Of a stretch of 64,000 nucleotides of DNA, positions 11,968-21,909 are shown piece by piece. Within the stretch, counting starts at the first letter, position 1, and the number at the start of each line of letters is the position of its first letter. The stretch lies in the NCBI GenBank assembly GCA_027704905.1, contig CM051005.1:32083505-32147504 (forward strand), in the 5' to 3' direction. A program made the position numbers and the translations under genes. Under the pieces are notes generated by a model. It ran no database searches, was not told the DNA's origin, and saw nothing but the letters and a program-made list of their open reading frames with translations. Source of the DNA: Muraenolepis orangiensis. Taxonomy: Eukaryota > Chordata > Actinopteri > Gadiformes > Muraenolepididae.

Positions 11968-12354
11968 AACAGCGTGTTTTTGCTGAAGGGAAATGATTTA
12001 TTATTTATTGGAGATCAAAAATCCTAAACCCAAATGATCATCATCTCATGTGGAAATTAAATACACACACAGAAACGCACAATATCATAAAATATTCTCC
12101 CAAATTTAATAATACAGAAAATTACTTTAAAGGAAGGGCAGAGTTTTCGAAAGAAAATTATTCTTTACGATTCAAAAACGTAGCCACTCAAACCTGCTCT
12201 GAGGATGGAGGAGACCCAACAGAGGTGGAGGTCACCGACCTCTCGCTCCACCTCTACCTGTCCAATGGTTCAATGGTGATCTGTAACCACAGCAACGAAG
12301 TCAGCTGGTCTGAGGAGATGATGGACATCAAACCTTTGTGTTCAGAAGAAGCTG
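11968..12354 (+). pseudogene. Fused Ig-V / Ig-C2 exon, gene copy 1
   Basis: Compared with copy 2, the first half matches the Ig-V exon (61736 onward) and the second half the Ig-C2 exon (from about 62238). The join is near 12184-12190; the 3' end of the V exon, the whole of intron 2 and the 5' end of the C2 exon are missing. From 12048 the two halves are in one open frame through the C2 donor at 12354|GTAAG. Upstream of 12048 the frame is lost through small indels and a stop, and the normal TTTCAG acceptor is deleted. Confidence 0.75.
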
Positions 12355-12438
12355 GTAAGATCAGAGAACATATTGATAATATGATGAGAATAGTAAATAC
12401 AAACGTGTACACATATATGTAACATATATGTTATAGAG

Positions 12439-12951
12439 CAGGGGTTCCCAACCGCCGGGCCGCGGACCGGTACCGGGCCGTGGAGGTGTTACTGCCAGGC
12501 CGCCAAACAGCTGTGTGTTTATCATCATATTTGACTCAAATCATTTGAGTATAGGTGAACGGCGGGCGGTATAATCTATATATAGAGATTATATATATAG
12601 TATAATCTATATATATAGATTATATAGCGGTATATATGGGCGGTATAATCTATATATATAGATTCAATATATATCGGCGGCATAACGAGAGACTTTCAGT
12701 TGCACGCGCTACTAAAGAGACTACGCGCTAGTGACGTGTCGGTCGTGAACGAGCGGCTCAAAGAGTCGGCTCTTTGAAGTGGACGACGGGAGCCGGCTCG
12801 CACCCGCGAACGAGCCGGGTTTTTTTACGGCGCTCCGCGTACATGCGCGTTTATACTGAAATCGAGCTCTGCCGTTTTGTTGACAAACGGTCCGCGAGAT
12901 TTTTTTCATGTATCTGCCGGTCCGTGGCACAAAAAAGGTTGGGAACCCCTG
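12439..12951. mobile_element. Non-autonomous hAT-like transposon in intron 3 of copy 1
   Basis: Terminal inverted repeats CAGGGGTTCCCAACC and its complement end the element. The flanking 8-bp direct repeats, TTATAGAG and TTATAAAG, differ by one base. Copy 2 has the empty site at about 62872 (TTATAAAG once), so the insertion came after the gene duplication. The interior holds TATA-rich short repeats near 12560-12680 and no transposase. Confidence 0.88.
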
Positions 12952-13054
12952 TTATAAAGCATCTCCTCTGTCACTGAAGATAGACATCCCACATCTCAGC
13001 ATTGAAGTGTACGGTAAAGTTGTTCTGTGTTCCTGTTTTTTTGTTTGTTGACAG

Positions 13055-13186
13055 GAATACAGAACAAGGAACATTTAACAATCCCTGTCCTCTGTGGGTT
13101 GGTCTTCATTGCACTGGTCTCACTGGTCTCACTGGTCTCACTGGTCTCACTGGTCTCACTGGTTTGTTATTCCAAGAGGAAAAACA
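13055..13186 (+). CDS. Transmembrane exon, gene copy 1, with 9-bp coding repeat
   Basis: After acceptor GACAG the exon enters in phase 1 and encodes a short stalk, then a hydrophobic helix of about 25 residues. Most of the helix is five tandem copies of a 9-bp unit giving Leu-Val-Ser. The stop-transfer signal is basic (SKRKN) and the exon ends in phase 1 at AACA|GTAAGT. A single-pass type I membrane anchor is inferred. Confidence 0.75.
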
Positions 13187-13382
13187 GTAAGTCACACATT
13201 CGTCACCAGCTTGTACCAAATGTTGCTAAAATATTAATTAAAATAATAATAAAAAAAATAGATATATGACTGCACCTCACAATCTGCCAGCGTCTCTTCA
13301 CTTTATGTGTGGATATTTTACCCATTAATTGTTTTTACTCTACATTAACTGATTCATGTATTGTTGTGGTACACAGATCAGT

Positions 13383-13541
<159 letters not shown>

Positions 13542-13553
13542 TTTATTTATTAG

Positions 13554-13924
13554 ACCACCATATAGAAAGCCCTGAAGTCCTTTCTCTCCGTGATGCTGAC
13601 CAGGTAAGAAGATTTCCTACACATTAAACTTACTATGAATATTTGGTTACTAAGAAAATGAAAAACAATTATCATTTGAAATGGCAAACGTGTTTATGTT
13701 AGACATCTTTTCATATACAGTTTAACATATCAATAAAATGGTGTTTAGTTCATATTGTATATATCAGATAACTGTACAATCCAACTTACGTGTATATTAA
13801 ATTCTCTTTCCAGAGTCCAAACAGTGACCCCTACAGCCTGTTAAGAGCCCCCACCGGCCCTCGTCCCACTGTTTCAGAACCTGAAGGTAATTATGCTCAG
13901 GTTGACGAGCCCAGAGGTGTTTAG
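13554..13924 (+). CDS. Cytoplasmic-tail exons 5 and 6, gene copy 1
   Basis: Exon 5 (13554-13603, 50 nt) and exon 6 (13814-13924, 111 nt including TAG) have good acceptors (TTATTAG, TTTCCAG), and exon 5 ends CAG|GTAAG. The encoded tail has two tyrosine motifs, YSLL and YAQV. Neither has the Thr at -2 that a strict ITSM requires, and the first lacks the usual ITIM -2 residue, so SH2 binding is plausible but not certain. Exon 6 is almost identical in copy 2. Confidence 0.65.
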
Positions 13925-13992
13925 AAATAAATAAATAATAATGCCGGCTTTTATATAGCGCTTTTATCCAAAGCGCTTTACAAGTCAAGTAG
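13925..13992. mobile_element. 68-bp repeat insertion after the stop codon of copy 1
   Basis: Copy 2 reads from the stop straight into AAGGTTGCCGGTTC, whereas copy 1 has an extra AAATAAATAAATAATAATG segment ending GCGCTTTACAAGTCAAG, flanked by TAGAA on both sides. It resembles a fragment of a teleost repeat. The downstream GGTTGCCGGTTCAATCC, shared by all four tail-exon loci, looks like a SINE box B remnant. Confidence 0.5.
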
Positions 13993-14334
13993 AAGGTTGC
14001 CGGTTCAATCCCCTACCTGGTTTCTGCTTTGGATGTTTGGAGCTTCTTGTCTTGTTAATTTCAGCTACTCCTTTGGATAAATGTCTACTTATTCATTTAT
14101 TTATTTATATCATTTTTTTTGTTAACCAATGGGGTGCAGGTACACTCGATTTCATCAAATACATTTCATATTAAGTACATAATATGAAATGTATTTGATA
14201 TTATGTACAAAGTACAGAACCCAAACACCCTTCTGCCTTCTTACTCCCATTCCCTGCCCTCCTGGATACCTCCCCTTTAGGCATGAATAATAATTGATTA
14301 AAAATAAATATATCTCCTCTAGGTTTGACCGGCC

Positions 14335-15180
14335 CACATCTCACTTTTTTCATTTTCTTCAAGTTAGACACTTCATTAAACCTCAGGACCCTCACTTCCC
14401 TAATCACCCACCGGGTCTCCAACCGATGCTCTACCCGCCCTAGACCCCGCTCAGAAACACTCCATCTCCATCTCCATCGACTCCATCGACTCCCTTACAC
14501 CGGACCCGGCGGCCCAGCTGAAACAGACATGGGAGCAAGAGATAGGGGGGCCAATATTAGACAATACTAGACAACCAGTGGGACCAAATTCAAAAACTAG
14601 TCCACTCGGCATCCATGTGTGCTAGACATGGCTTGCTGCAGTGCAAGGTTATTTTACTCTACACGAATGCTCGACTGGCAAAAATATACTCAGGCGCGAC
14701 ACCTGTAACAGGTGCAAACAGTCACCCACTAACCACACTCATATGTTCTGGTCCTGCCCGACCTTATCCGGCTTCTGGGGTCCAATCTTTAACCCACTGG
14801 GGATAGTGCTGGGCCTGAGCCTCAGCCCCCATCCTCTCACGCCTTTATTTGGAATCCCACCACCAAAGCGGCGTGTCTTAGCCTACACAACCTTACTTGC
14901 CAGGAGACTGATTTTATTTAAGTGGAAGCATGCTCTCCCCCCTCACACAATAGCTGGCTCAAGGAGATCCTAAATCACATTAAACTCGAAAAGATCAGGT
15001 TCTCACTTGGGGACCCCAAGGATTCCTTCGAGAAAACCTGGAGGCCCTTTGCTGATTATTTAGATAGGACCGCCATTCACCCAGAAGATAATTAGATGCC
15101 CCCCTTCCCCCCCCCCCCATCCCTTCTTGTTTAATTTGTTTAGTTTGTTTTTTGTTTGTCTAGCTTATGTCTTTTTTTTA
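14335..15180 (+). mobile_element. L1-type LINE, ORF2 C-terminal fragment and 3' UTR
   Basis: A longer version of the fragment at position 1. From about 14335 the plus strand encodes, in several frames, the L1 ORF2 C-terminal region: a Trp/Glu-rich segment, then the CNRCKQSP zinc-like motif near 14708 and HMFWSCP at about 14740. The frame breaks again near 14950 and the homologous stop is at 15093-15095. The ERV 3' LTR follows directly, so the ERV seems to have landed in or next to this LINE's 3' UTR. Confidence 0.7.
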
Positions 15181-15221
15181 ATTTAAGCTGTTGGTCTTCT
15201 TTTTGTATTTGTATTTCTTAC

Positions 15222-15827
15222 TGTAGTATAATTTCTACTCGGTGGAATAAGAATCTTTCTCAGAGGTCCGGATACTAAGTTCAAGGTGTTTATTGAACAA
15301 AGCATCAAATGAAAGCATCTGCTGCAGCGAGATGGAGCCTGCCGTGCCAATTCACAGACTGGCGACGCGCTCCTTCACCAAACATTATATAGACAATAGC
15401 ATCATAGAACAACCACTAGGAGTAGTGGTTGTTCTATGATGCTATTGTCTATATAATGTTTATATAAGTAACAAACATCAACTTAATACTATTGGTCTGA
15501 GAGGTACAACCAGCACTCTGGTTGGTCACGGTGTCTTCCTCGGTGTCTTCATCGTCACGTCCCAAGTTTATGGCTCAAACCCCCAAGGGGGTCGTATTTG
15601 GCTTGCACAACATTCTGTAGGATAGCGTTGAAAACCAGCCTAAAGGCACCATTACAAGGGCCTGAAGGCACACCAACACCTACACATCTGGAACTGCTTA
15701 ACACATCTCTATGTCCTAGTGGGCCTTGGGGTCCACCAGCAGATTATGCTGTAGCCACCTACTGCAATGTATAGAGGATCCAAAGACAGTGTTTTAGATT
15801 ATAATAAGGGTATACAAATACACTACA
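15222..15827 (-). repeat. 3' LTR of the ERV (606 bp)
   Basis: Begins TGTAGTATAA and ends ACACTACA. It matches the 5' LTR at 27875-28446 with few substitutions, plus the hairpin-arm insertion at 15380-15461 that makes it 34 bp longer. It is flanked outside by TTAC (15218-15221). Confidence 0.92.
15380..15461. repeat. Perfect 39-bp-arm palindrome in the 3' LTR
   Basis: Same structure as 679-760: 39-nt arms, loop GGAG, TATATAA on both strands. The 5' LTR has only the first arm followed by CTCC, so the loop is inverted relative to the 5' LTR. Confidence 0.9.
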
Positions 15828-15840
15828 TATTCCCCCCTTT
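15828..15840 (-). other. ERV polypurine tract
   Basis: On the minus strand the bases just before the 3' LTR read AAAGGGGGGAATA, a purine run where a plus-strand priming site is expected. Confidence 0.7.
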
Positions 15841-17743
15841 GGGACTCTATAAAGAAGTCCCAACACAAAAATGTTTACACAAATAAAAAACATCATATAC
15901 CTTCAATTGCATCATCATTATGTTTCACAATTAACAGTGCAATTAACATATTGTTCACATAAAGAATCATAGCACAATTCAACTGACAATTTGAAAAACC
16001 ATATGCGATTGTACTGCATACAGTGTTGTAACATCAAAGAAAAACCACAGTCACTGTTCTCCTTCAGGACTAAATTAAAATTAATTGTTCACAAGGTTCA
16101 TGCATGCGTTAGTTCAAGCATTGCAACTCTGATTAAACCCCTTTCTGTGAATATTGCATAATGTAGTATTATTACTCTCTGGTATCTCAGTAAATATACT
16201 CTCTGGTAAATATGTATATATGTAGCACAGAATGAAAACTCTGATATTCAGCAATAGTAAAACAATGTCCATGTTTTCTTATTCAAGATTACATTCCTTA
16301 AGGTCTTCATTTATGATTCACCATTCCCTGGGAGAATTAAGCACAAAACATTAAACACAATCAAAACAAACACACAATCTGTTAATCTGATACGAATAGG
16401 CTTCATAACCATTAAACCACACTTGTATATATATATGTATAGTATGATTGCATTATATCAAAACATATTGAAAAATAAAATCTTAGTTAACCAAAATCAA
16501 TGGGATGAGTTGACCCATCATACCTGTAATACCAATTCTAAGGTATCTCAACTTTCACATTGTCATCCTGATAAAATATATTTTATGATTAGTGGTCCTA
16601 GGGGGCCCATGATTCCCTAAATCAGGTATGTTATGGTCCTAGCAAATCTTCTTAATGTTGCTGTAGAAGAAAACCCCTGTTCATCTGCATGGTGTGATGT
16701 TATTCAATGGAATCCATATGTAGGTTGTGTTGGACTGCAACCGCTGAGACGTATCCCAGGTCCACATCTATCAGGATGACAGATGATGTGACTTGGATCT
16801 GGTATGATCGCTTAACGTCTGACTGGACCCACGTTGGTTTTAAGATACGGACGTATACCCAGTCCTCAACCTGGGGTGATGGTCCCCTGGGTGATGGTTT
16901 GTCTGATGTTGGATCGGCTGCCTGCTCCTGTTCAAACAGACACTCATAGACAGATGTGAGGCATTTTATACATGTAGCTAGCATCTTCTAGCTGCTTTGG
17001 TTCCTCGCTGTGTCCAAGTATCCTATAAGGGACAAACATGTTAGTTAAGCCTCTTCACATTATTTAAATTCAATGTAATTGTTCCATTAGCCCTTTCCAC
17101 TAGTTCTGTTGACTCTGAATAATAGACCAAAAAATACATTGTATTTGATTATTGTATGACATAAATGTAAACATGCTTGAATAGGTTATACTTGAAAGTA
17201 ACCCATCACTGTGTAGTTCTCTACAACATATTATGTATTTAGAGATGTTTATCAATGAAAATGTTTATCAATGAAAATGTTTATCAATGAAAACCCTTCA
17301 TCTCCCCCCTTGCAGAGTGACTAACCCCAGTGTCAATCTGCAGAACAACATTGCCAACCTGGCGGCATTGATAAAAATAAAAATTTAATTTTTCTTTTTA
17401 AATAACAGAATAATACACATAAAGAAAATAAATGAAATGTAACAATGTTACCACAAACAAATCTCAATAAAACTTTCAAAGTAAATCCTTCAATACACAC
17501 AAATAAATTCACCAATGAAACACAAGATCAGCTTCATCTTGTGGTCACCAGGGTTCCAAAGGAAAACTCAGTCAGTCTGCAGTCTGACCAAGCATCCAGA
17601 AACATAATACAAACCAAATACAACAAAATAATAAAAATTCAGTTGAAATATGAATGGATGAGTATTTCCCAACTTAAGTCTGTCCATCATTTATTGTCTT
17701 TCACAGTATTTTGAACAATTGTCCTTGTCCCAGATGCATCCCT
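15841..17743 (-). other. ERV region between env and 3' LTR
   Basis: About 1.9 kb without a complete gene. On the minus strand 16700-16984 is open for 94 codons and includes EDWVYVRILK and later ILIDVDLGYVSAV, a pattern reminiscent of the SH3-like integrase C-terminal domain of some retroelements. That match is weak and judged by eye. A short tandem repeat (ATGTTTATCAATGAAA) is at 17245-17295. This length is unusual for a simple retrovirus and suggests sequence picked up from another element. Confidence 0.45.
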
Positions 17744-20437
17744 TCAAACATCTACAACCTCTTCACACACTCTGATGTTAAGTACTGTGTACCGATCTTC
17801 AGAAATTGAACACACACATCGGCCTTCATCTCGCATGATAGCCATCTGAACTGCCTGTATATTCATCGCTCTACCAATACCCCTTGTTATCATTCCTCGT
17901 ATGATAGGAATAGCACAACCGATTATCAGGATCACGACAATTAGACCAACTCCAAAGATGGCTCCTATCCTGGCTAAGTAGGCTCCCCATTTTCCTAAGG
18001 ATGCCTCCATCCAGTCCATCCACTTGATTTGGAATCCAGCATTCTCTTTGACCTCTTCCCTTAATGTTTTGAGCTTATTCATTGCCAGGGTGAATTGTCC
18101 ATTTGCTGCTGTCGTATTAGGGATGAATGTGCAGCACTGGTCCCCAAACATCTGACACACTCCTCCTCGTTCTGCCAGTAAAAAATCCAGTGCTTGTCTA
18201 TTCTGCCAGGCCATTTCACTAGTTGCTGTAAGCTGCTTCCCTAACGCTCCCAACGCATCAGAGGTATAGTTGATGAATCTCTGTTGGTTGTAATATATAT
18301 AGTTAATCCAATCTGCGTTGACGTTTATTCCAACCGAGGGAAAGATGATAGATGCAAATCCAAGCGCCACTGAAGATATAGCTTTAAACTCACTGGGCAC
18401 ACCTCTAGGAATTCCCACACTGTCCAGACGTATTTTCTGCTCAAACTGTCTTCGATGTCTCACAGAACCAGACCGTTCCTGGATTTCCAAATCCTGGACC
18501 GGGATAACAGTGATAGATTGAATTGCCTGAACTCGGGCACATCTTCCAGTCCATCCTATTGGTAGGGTGGTTAACAGATTCTTCCCATCACAGATCCAAT
18601 ATTGATCTGCTACGGCTTGTGTAGCATAGTGATATGGACAAACACCAGGAGCATAAGCAAATTGCCTTCCCTTCACATATCGTGCTGTTATTCTCTGTCC
18701 TGTGTGCATCGCTGACTGCTTACATTCAACTTCTGGATTTCCAAAATATTTGACAGGACCTAACGAATAGAACTCATATATGCTTTCACAGAGTTCTTCT
18801 TTTAAAACACCAACATTATTATTAGTACTATTATTGCTTACACTTTCTATTGTTTTCTGAAAACATTCAAATTTTCCTACCATCGTCAATTCTACGTTAA
18901 CTGGTAATGCTTTTATCGTTCTTCCCACTCGCACATCCAAAGCTTCACATCTTTCTGCCGTCGTCACTCCTTCATACTTGTTCTTCATGAATTTGTAATA
19001 TTCCTTAGATCCCAGGAACTGTAAACAGTCTGCTTCACAGTGTGGGGCAAGTCCAAGAGGTCTCTTTCTTCTTAGTATTCCACCCGATCTCATATAGAGC
19101 CCTCCGGTCGCCTCCATCCACTCTGTTCTCTGTATCTCACAGCTTCTCCAACTGTATCTGGTGCTCATTACTATCAACATGTCTTCTCTTGCTTTGGAGC
19201 ACATATAGCAGTTTTCTTTGTTGTGAGTCTTCCCTGTGTAATTCATCCATTGATACCAAAGATTTCCTCTTGCTTGTATCACCAGTGGGTCTATTAGGTA
19301 ATCTATTAATGGATTGGATTCCACTATCGTTCCATCTTTCCGTGTTGGCGTTACTTTGGATGCCTGTGCTGGTGCCACTCCGGTGATGATCTCTTCTACT
19401 AATGGTGCTGTCCTGCTCGGTCTCCGTTTTTCTTTTGTACCTTTTATTATCTGTTCAGCCATCATCAGCTCCATAATTTCCTGAATGCTATTGAATATCT
19501 CTGGTACTTGGGTCGTTCTGTTAGTGTCGGTCAATTCTTCAGGTTCAGTTTCATTCTTTGTTCGGTCAGGAACGATCTTTGTTTCTGAAGTAGATTCTTG
19601 TTCCGTCTGGTAGTGTTGCTTCTATTGGAGTCCTTCTGGTTCTTGTGGGATTCTGATTACGCTAGTCAAGGCTATACTCGCAGTGGAGGCTTCTGTGTTC
19701 AGATAATCCGGTTTCTGTGTGTTGATGGTGGTAGAGACAAAGATTGTACTTGAGTTTGAGGAAGCTGGTTTCAAAGTACTGCGTGGACTTAGAGTCATAA
19801 GAGTTTCTGGTTCCATTGAAGTTGCTAATGATTGTGTTCGATTTTCACTGTTCTCTTGTACCGTTAGGGTTGTATTGTTATAGTTCAACAAAGGAAAAAT
19901 CGGATCTCTGCATTCATATTGTCCTTCATCTTCCTGTTTGACATCTTTGATGAGGAGTGAACAATTCCCAAATTGTTTCATTCTGTTTTCATGTGTGGAA
20001 TTTGAGTGTAATTCGCTGAGTTTCCTGTTTTGTTTCGTCCATACAGCGTCTGCTTTATAGAGTCCAATGTTACATGGGAGTATGACTGAGCTCCCTTTCA
20101 TTCCTGTGACTTCATTTCCTTGTCTTGCTCGTCGATTTCTCCTCAGAGACTTATGCCGTGTTGACATCTCCAATGTCATAGTCTTTGAGTCTAATAGGTT
20201 TGACCGAGGTTCTGACTGGCCTTGAGCGTTTTGGCTGGACTGGATCAGGGCATTTCTTTGGTTCTCTGGAGTCAGTGGGGGAGGCCTCACGGCCTCTTGG
20301 GTTTGGCTCTGGTTGTTCTGGAACATCCCGTAAATCAAGTGCATTGAACCCTCCATGCTGTGCATCTTCTGGGAACTGGCACTCGGCATCACTTGGAAAA
20401 GGAGATATATGATCATCCATATTCTCAATGTCATCAT
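17744..20437 (-). pseudogene. env: ERV env carrying an N-terminal Ig V-set domain; one in-frame stop
   Basis: One reading frame runs from ATG at 20437 (or 20434) to TGA at 17744-17746, interrupted once by TAG at 19622-19624. The start overlaps the 3' end of pol in another frame, as in gammaretroviruses. Order, numbering from the ATG: hydrophobic signal peptide (about 5-22); Ser/Gln/Pro-rich linker; furin-like RNRR (100-103); Ig V-set domain (about 109-196; Cys122, Trp133, Cys176); Ser/Thr-rich stalk up to the TAG. After the TAG come the surface subunit with C-Y-M-C (a CXXC motif), furin-like RHRR, the fusion-peptide region, CX6CC in an immunosuppressive-domain-like setting, an anchor helix of about 25 residues and a short tail. 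CXXC with CX6CC implies disulfide-linked subunits of gamma type. Function is inferred from family; with the TAG the full protein is not made without readthrough. Confidence 0.85.
19850..20116 (-). other. Ig V-set domain inside the ERV env frame
   Basis: Visible hallmarks: B-strand GSSVILPC, Trp 11 residues after the first Cys, E-strand GNCSLLIKDV, and the F-strand D-E-G-Q-Y-E-C pattern (DxGxYxC), followed by a G-strand NTTLTV. The extra Cys in GNC just before the E strand is common in teleost V-set receptors. The domain is in frame with signal peptide upstream and Env downstream, and lies wholly inside the provirus. It differs from the neighbouring SLAM-like V domain, which has no cysteines. 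Confidence 0.85.
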
Positions 20438-21440
20438 CCGAGTCGGGAGCAGTACCTCTGTTTTGAGGTGGTGCCTCCTTTTCTTCTCCTTGTGGTACCT
20501 CCTCCTCATCTCGGTCTGTTGGTGCCTTAATGCAGCGATGTAGGTGGTACCAAGTCGGAGATCCCTTGATCTGAATTGCAGTTCTTGTGGTGCGGATGAC
20601 TTCGAATGGTCCCTCTCGTCGGGCGTTATGCCACTTTCTCCGGTAGATCTTGACATTGAGACTTTGTCGCCTTGTTGAATGGCATCTTTTCGCTCCTTCA
20701 AGTCCTCTTGTGCCTGTTTGTGGGCGACATAAACAGATATGTTTCTCAAACAAACCATGCATCTTCCTTTGACATGGTCAATTCTTTCCAACAAATATGG
20801 AGCCCAAAATCCATATTAATTTGTGATCTTCCTTCTCACTTCCCCCCTTGCTACATGGGCTGCTCCCCTGGCAAGCCAGTGTAGCACCTTCAATTTATGC
20901 TCTTGGTTCAGATAATCATCTCTGTTTATCTTCATAGCCGCTCCTTGTGGTCCCAAAATGATGCAGCCGGAACTGAGTTGAGTTTGTTCAGGTTGGTGTT
21001 TTAGCCAATCGTCTGGGTCAGATTTGGCATCCTTCGAGTACTGAAGCGTACAGTGTGATGGATATTGAGGTGTTTTAGCACCGGGGATGTTTGCAGAAAT
21101 GAACTTCTCCCACAGCTTTGCTGGTTCCAAGAGGTCTTGGCTAAGGTCCCCTAGCCTGATATATATATATGATATATAGCCTGGATAACTGATGATATTC
21201 AGAAGGTACTTCTACCTGACAGCCGTCAGGTGTGCATTTCACTGTACAGTTCAATTGACATAGTGCATCTCTTCCAAGAAGTCCAATAGGGGTGTTTTTT
21301 GACACAAGAATAGGTAAAATAGCTCTTTGATTCTTGTATCGAAGTTCCACCGGTTTTGTGGTGGGTATCAGTTTTATTCCCTCAAATCCGACTGTCCTTA
21401 TATGTTCTCCAGACATAGGGAGGTGTGTGACGTGCGACGA
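20151..21440 (-). pseudogene. pol: ERV pol remnant: partial protease and two ends of integrase
   Basis: 21141-21416 encodes the C-terminal half of a retroviral-type protease (flap-like region, then GLLGRDAL); no catalytic D-T/S-G is found upstream in the same frame. A (TA)n run near 21164-21180 follows. 20816-21130 continues with a segment containing SHCTLQY and LGPQGAA, then LHWLARGAAHVARG, which resembles the start of the integrase zinc-binding domain. After an in-frame TAA the CMVC pair follows, and then directly the region leading into the integrase C-terminal SH3-like domain (RRKWHNARREGPFEV, TWYHLHRC) in 20151-20762. A 2-nt insertion near 20655 separates frames. Reverse transcriptase, RNase H and the DDE core are missing. 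Confidence 0.75.
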
Positions 21441-21526
21441 TTGTTAACCTTCACACAGATGGTAGGTTCCTTTTCCGGCCTATGCACCACCAGCTGACAC
21501 CCCCCTTTCGGATTCTCCGGGCACCC

Positions 21527-21909
21527 CTATAACCCTTCCGGGCCCCTATATGGGTTCACCGGTCCCTGGGGTGGCTTTCGCTGCCACTGCGATTCTTGGG
21601 GCTGCTGTTGCTGCCATTGCGGTTCTTGGGGCTGCTGTTGCTGCCACTGCTGTCTTTGGGGTGGCATCTGATGCCACTGCCGTCCTTGGGGTGCCCTCTG
21701 CTGCCACTGTTGTCTTTGGGGTGGTCGCTGCTGGTAACCTCCTCTTCCATTTCTTCGTCCACCCCTGTTGACTTCTGGTCTCATTTCACATTCGCGAGAC
21801 CAGTGTCCCATTTCTCCACATGTGTAACATGGTCCAGACACTTGGGGGAAGCTTGGATTGTATCTTTGTTGTCCAAAACCTCCTCTTCCTCCTTGCCCCC
21901 CATGTTGTT
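21527..21909 (-). pseudogene. gag: ERV gag, nucleocapsid part, downstream of nested LINE
   Basis: The frame re-enters at 21904 after the LINE target duplication and ends at a stop at 21527-21529. It encodes a Gly/Arg-rich stretch, one CCHC zinc knuckle (C-Y-T-C-x4-H-x4-C), then a long Gln/Trp/Pro repeat region (QQWQQ-type) of about 60 residues. One knuckle is typical of gamma-type Gag. The frame is the same as that of the upstream Gag part once the LINE and one target duplication are discounted. The Gln-rich tail is unusual. Confidence 0.75.
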
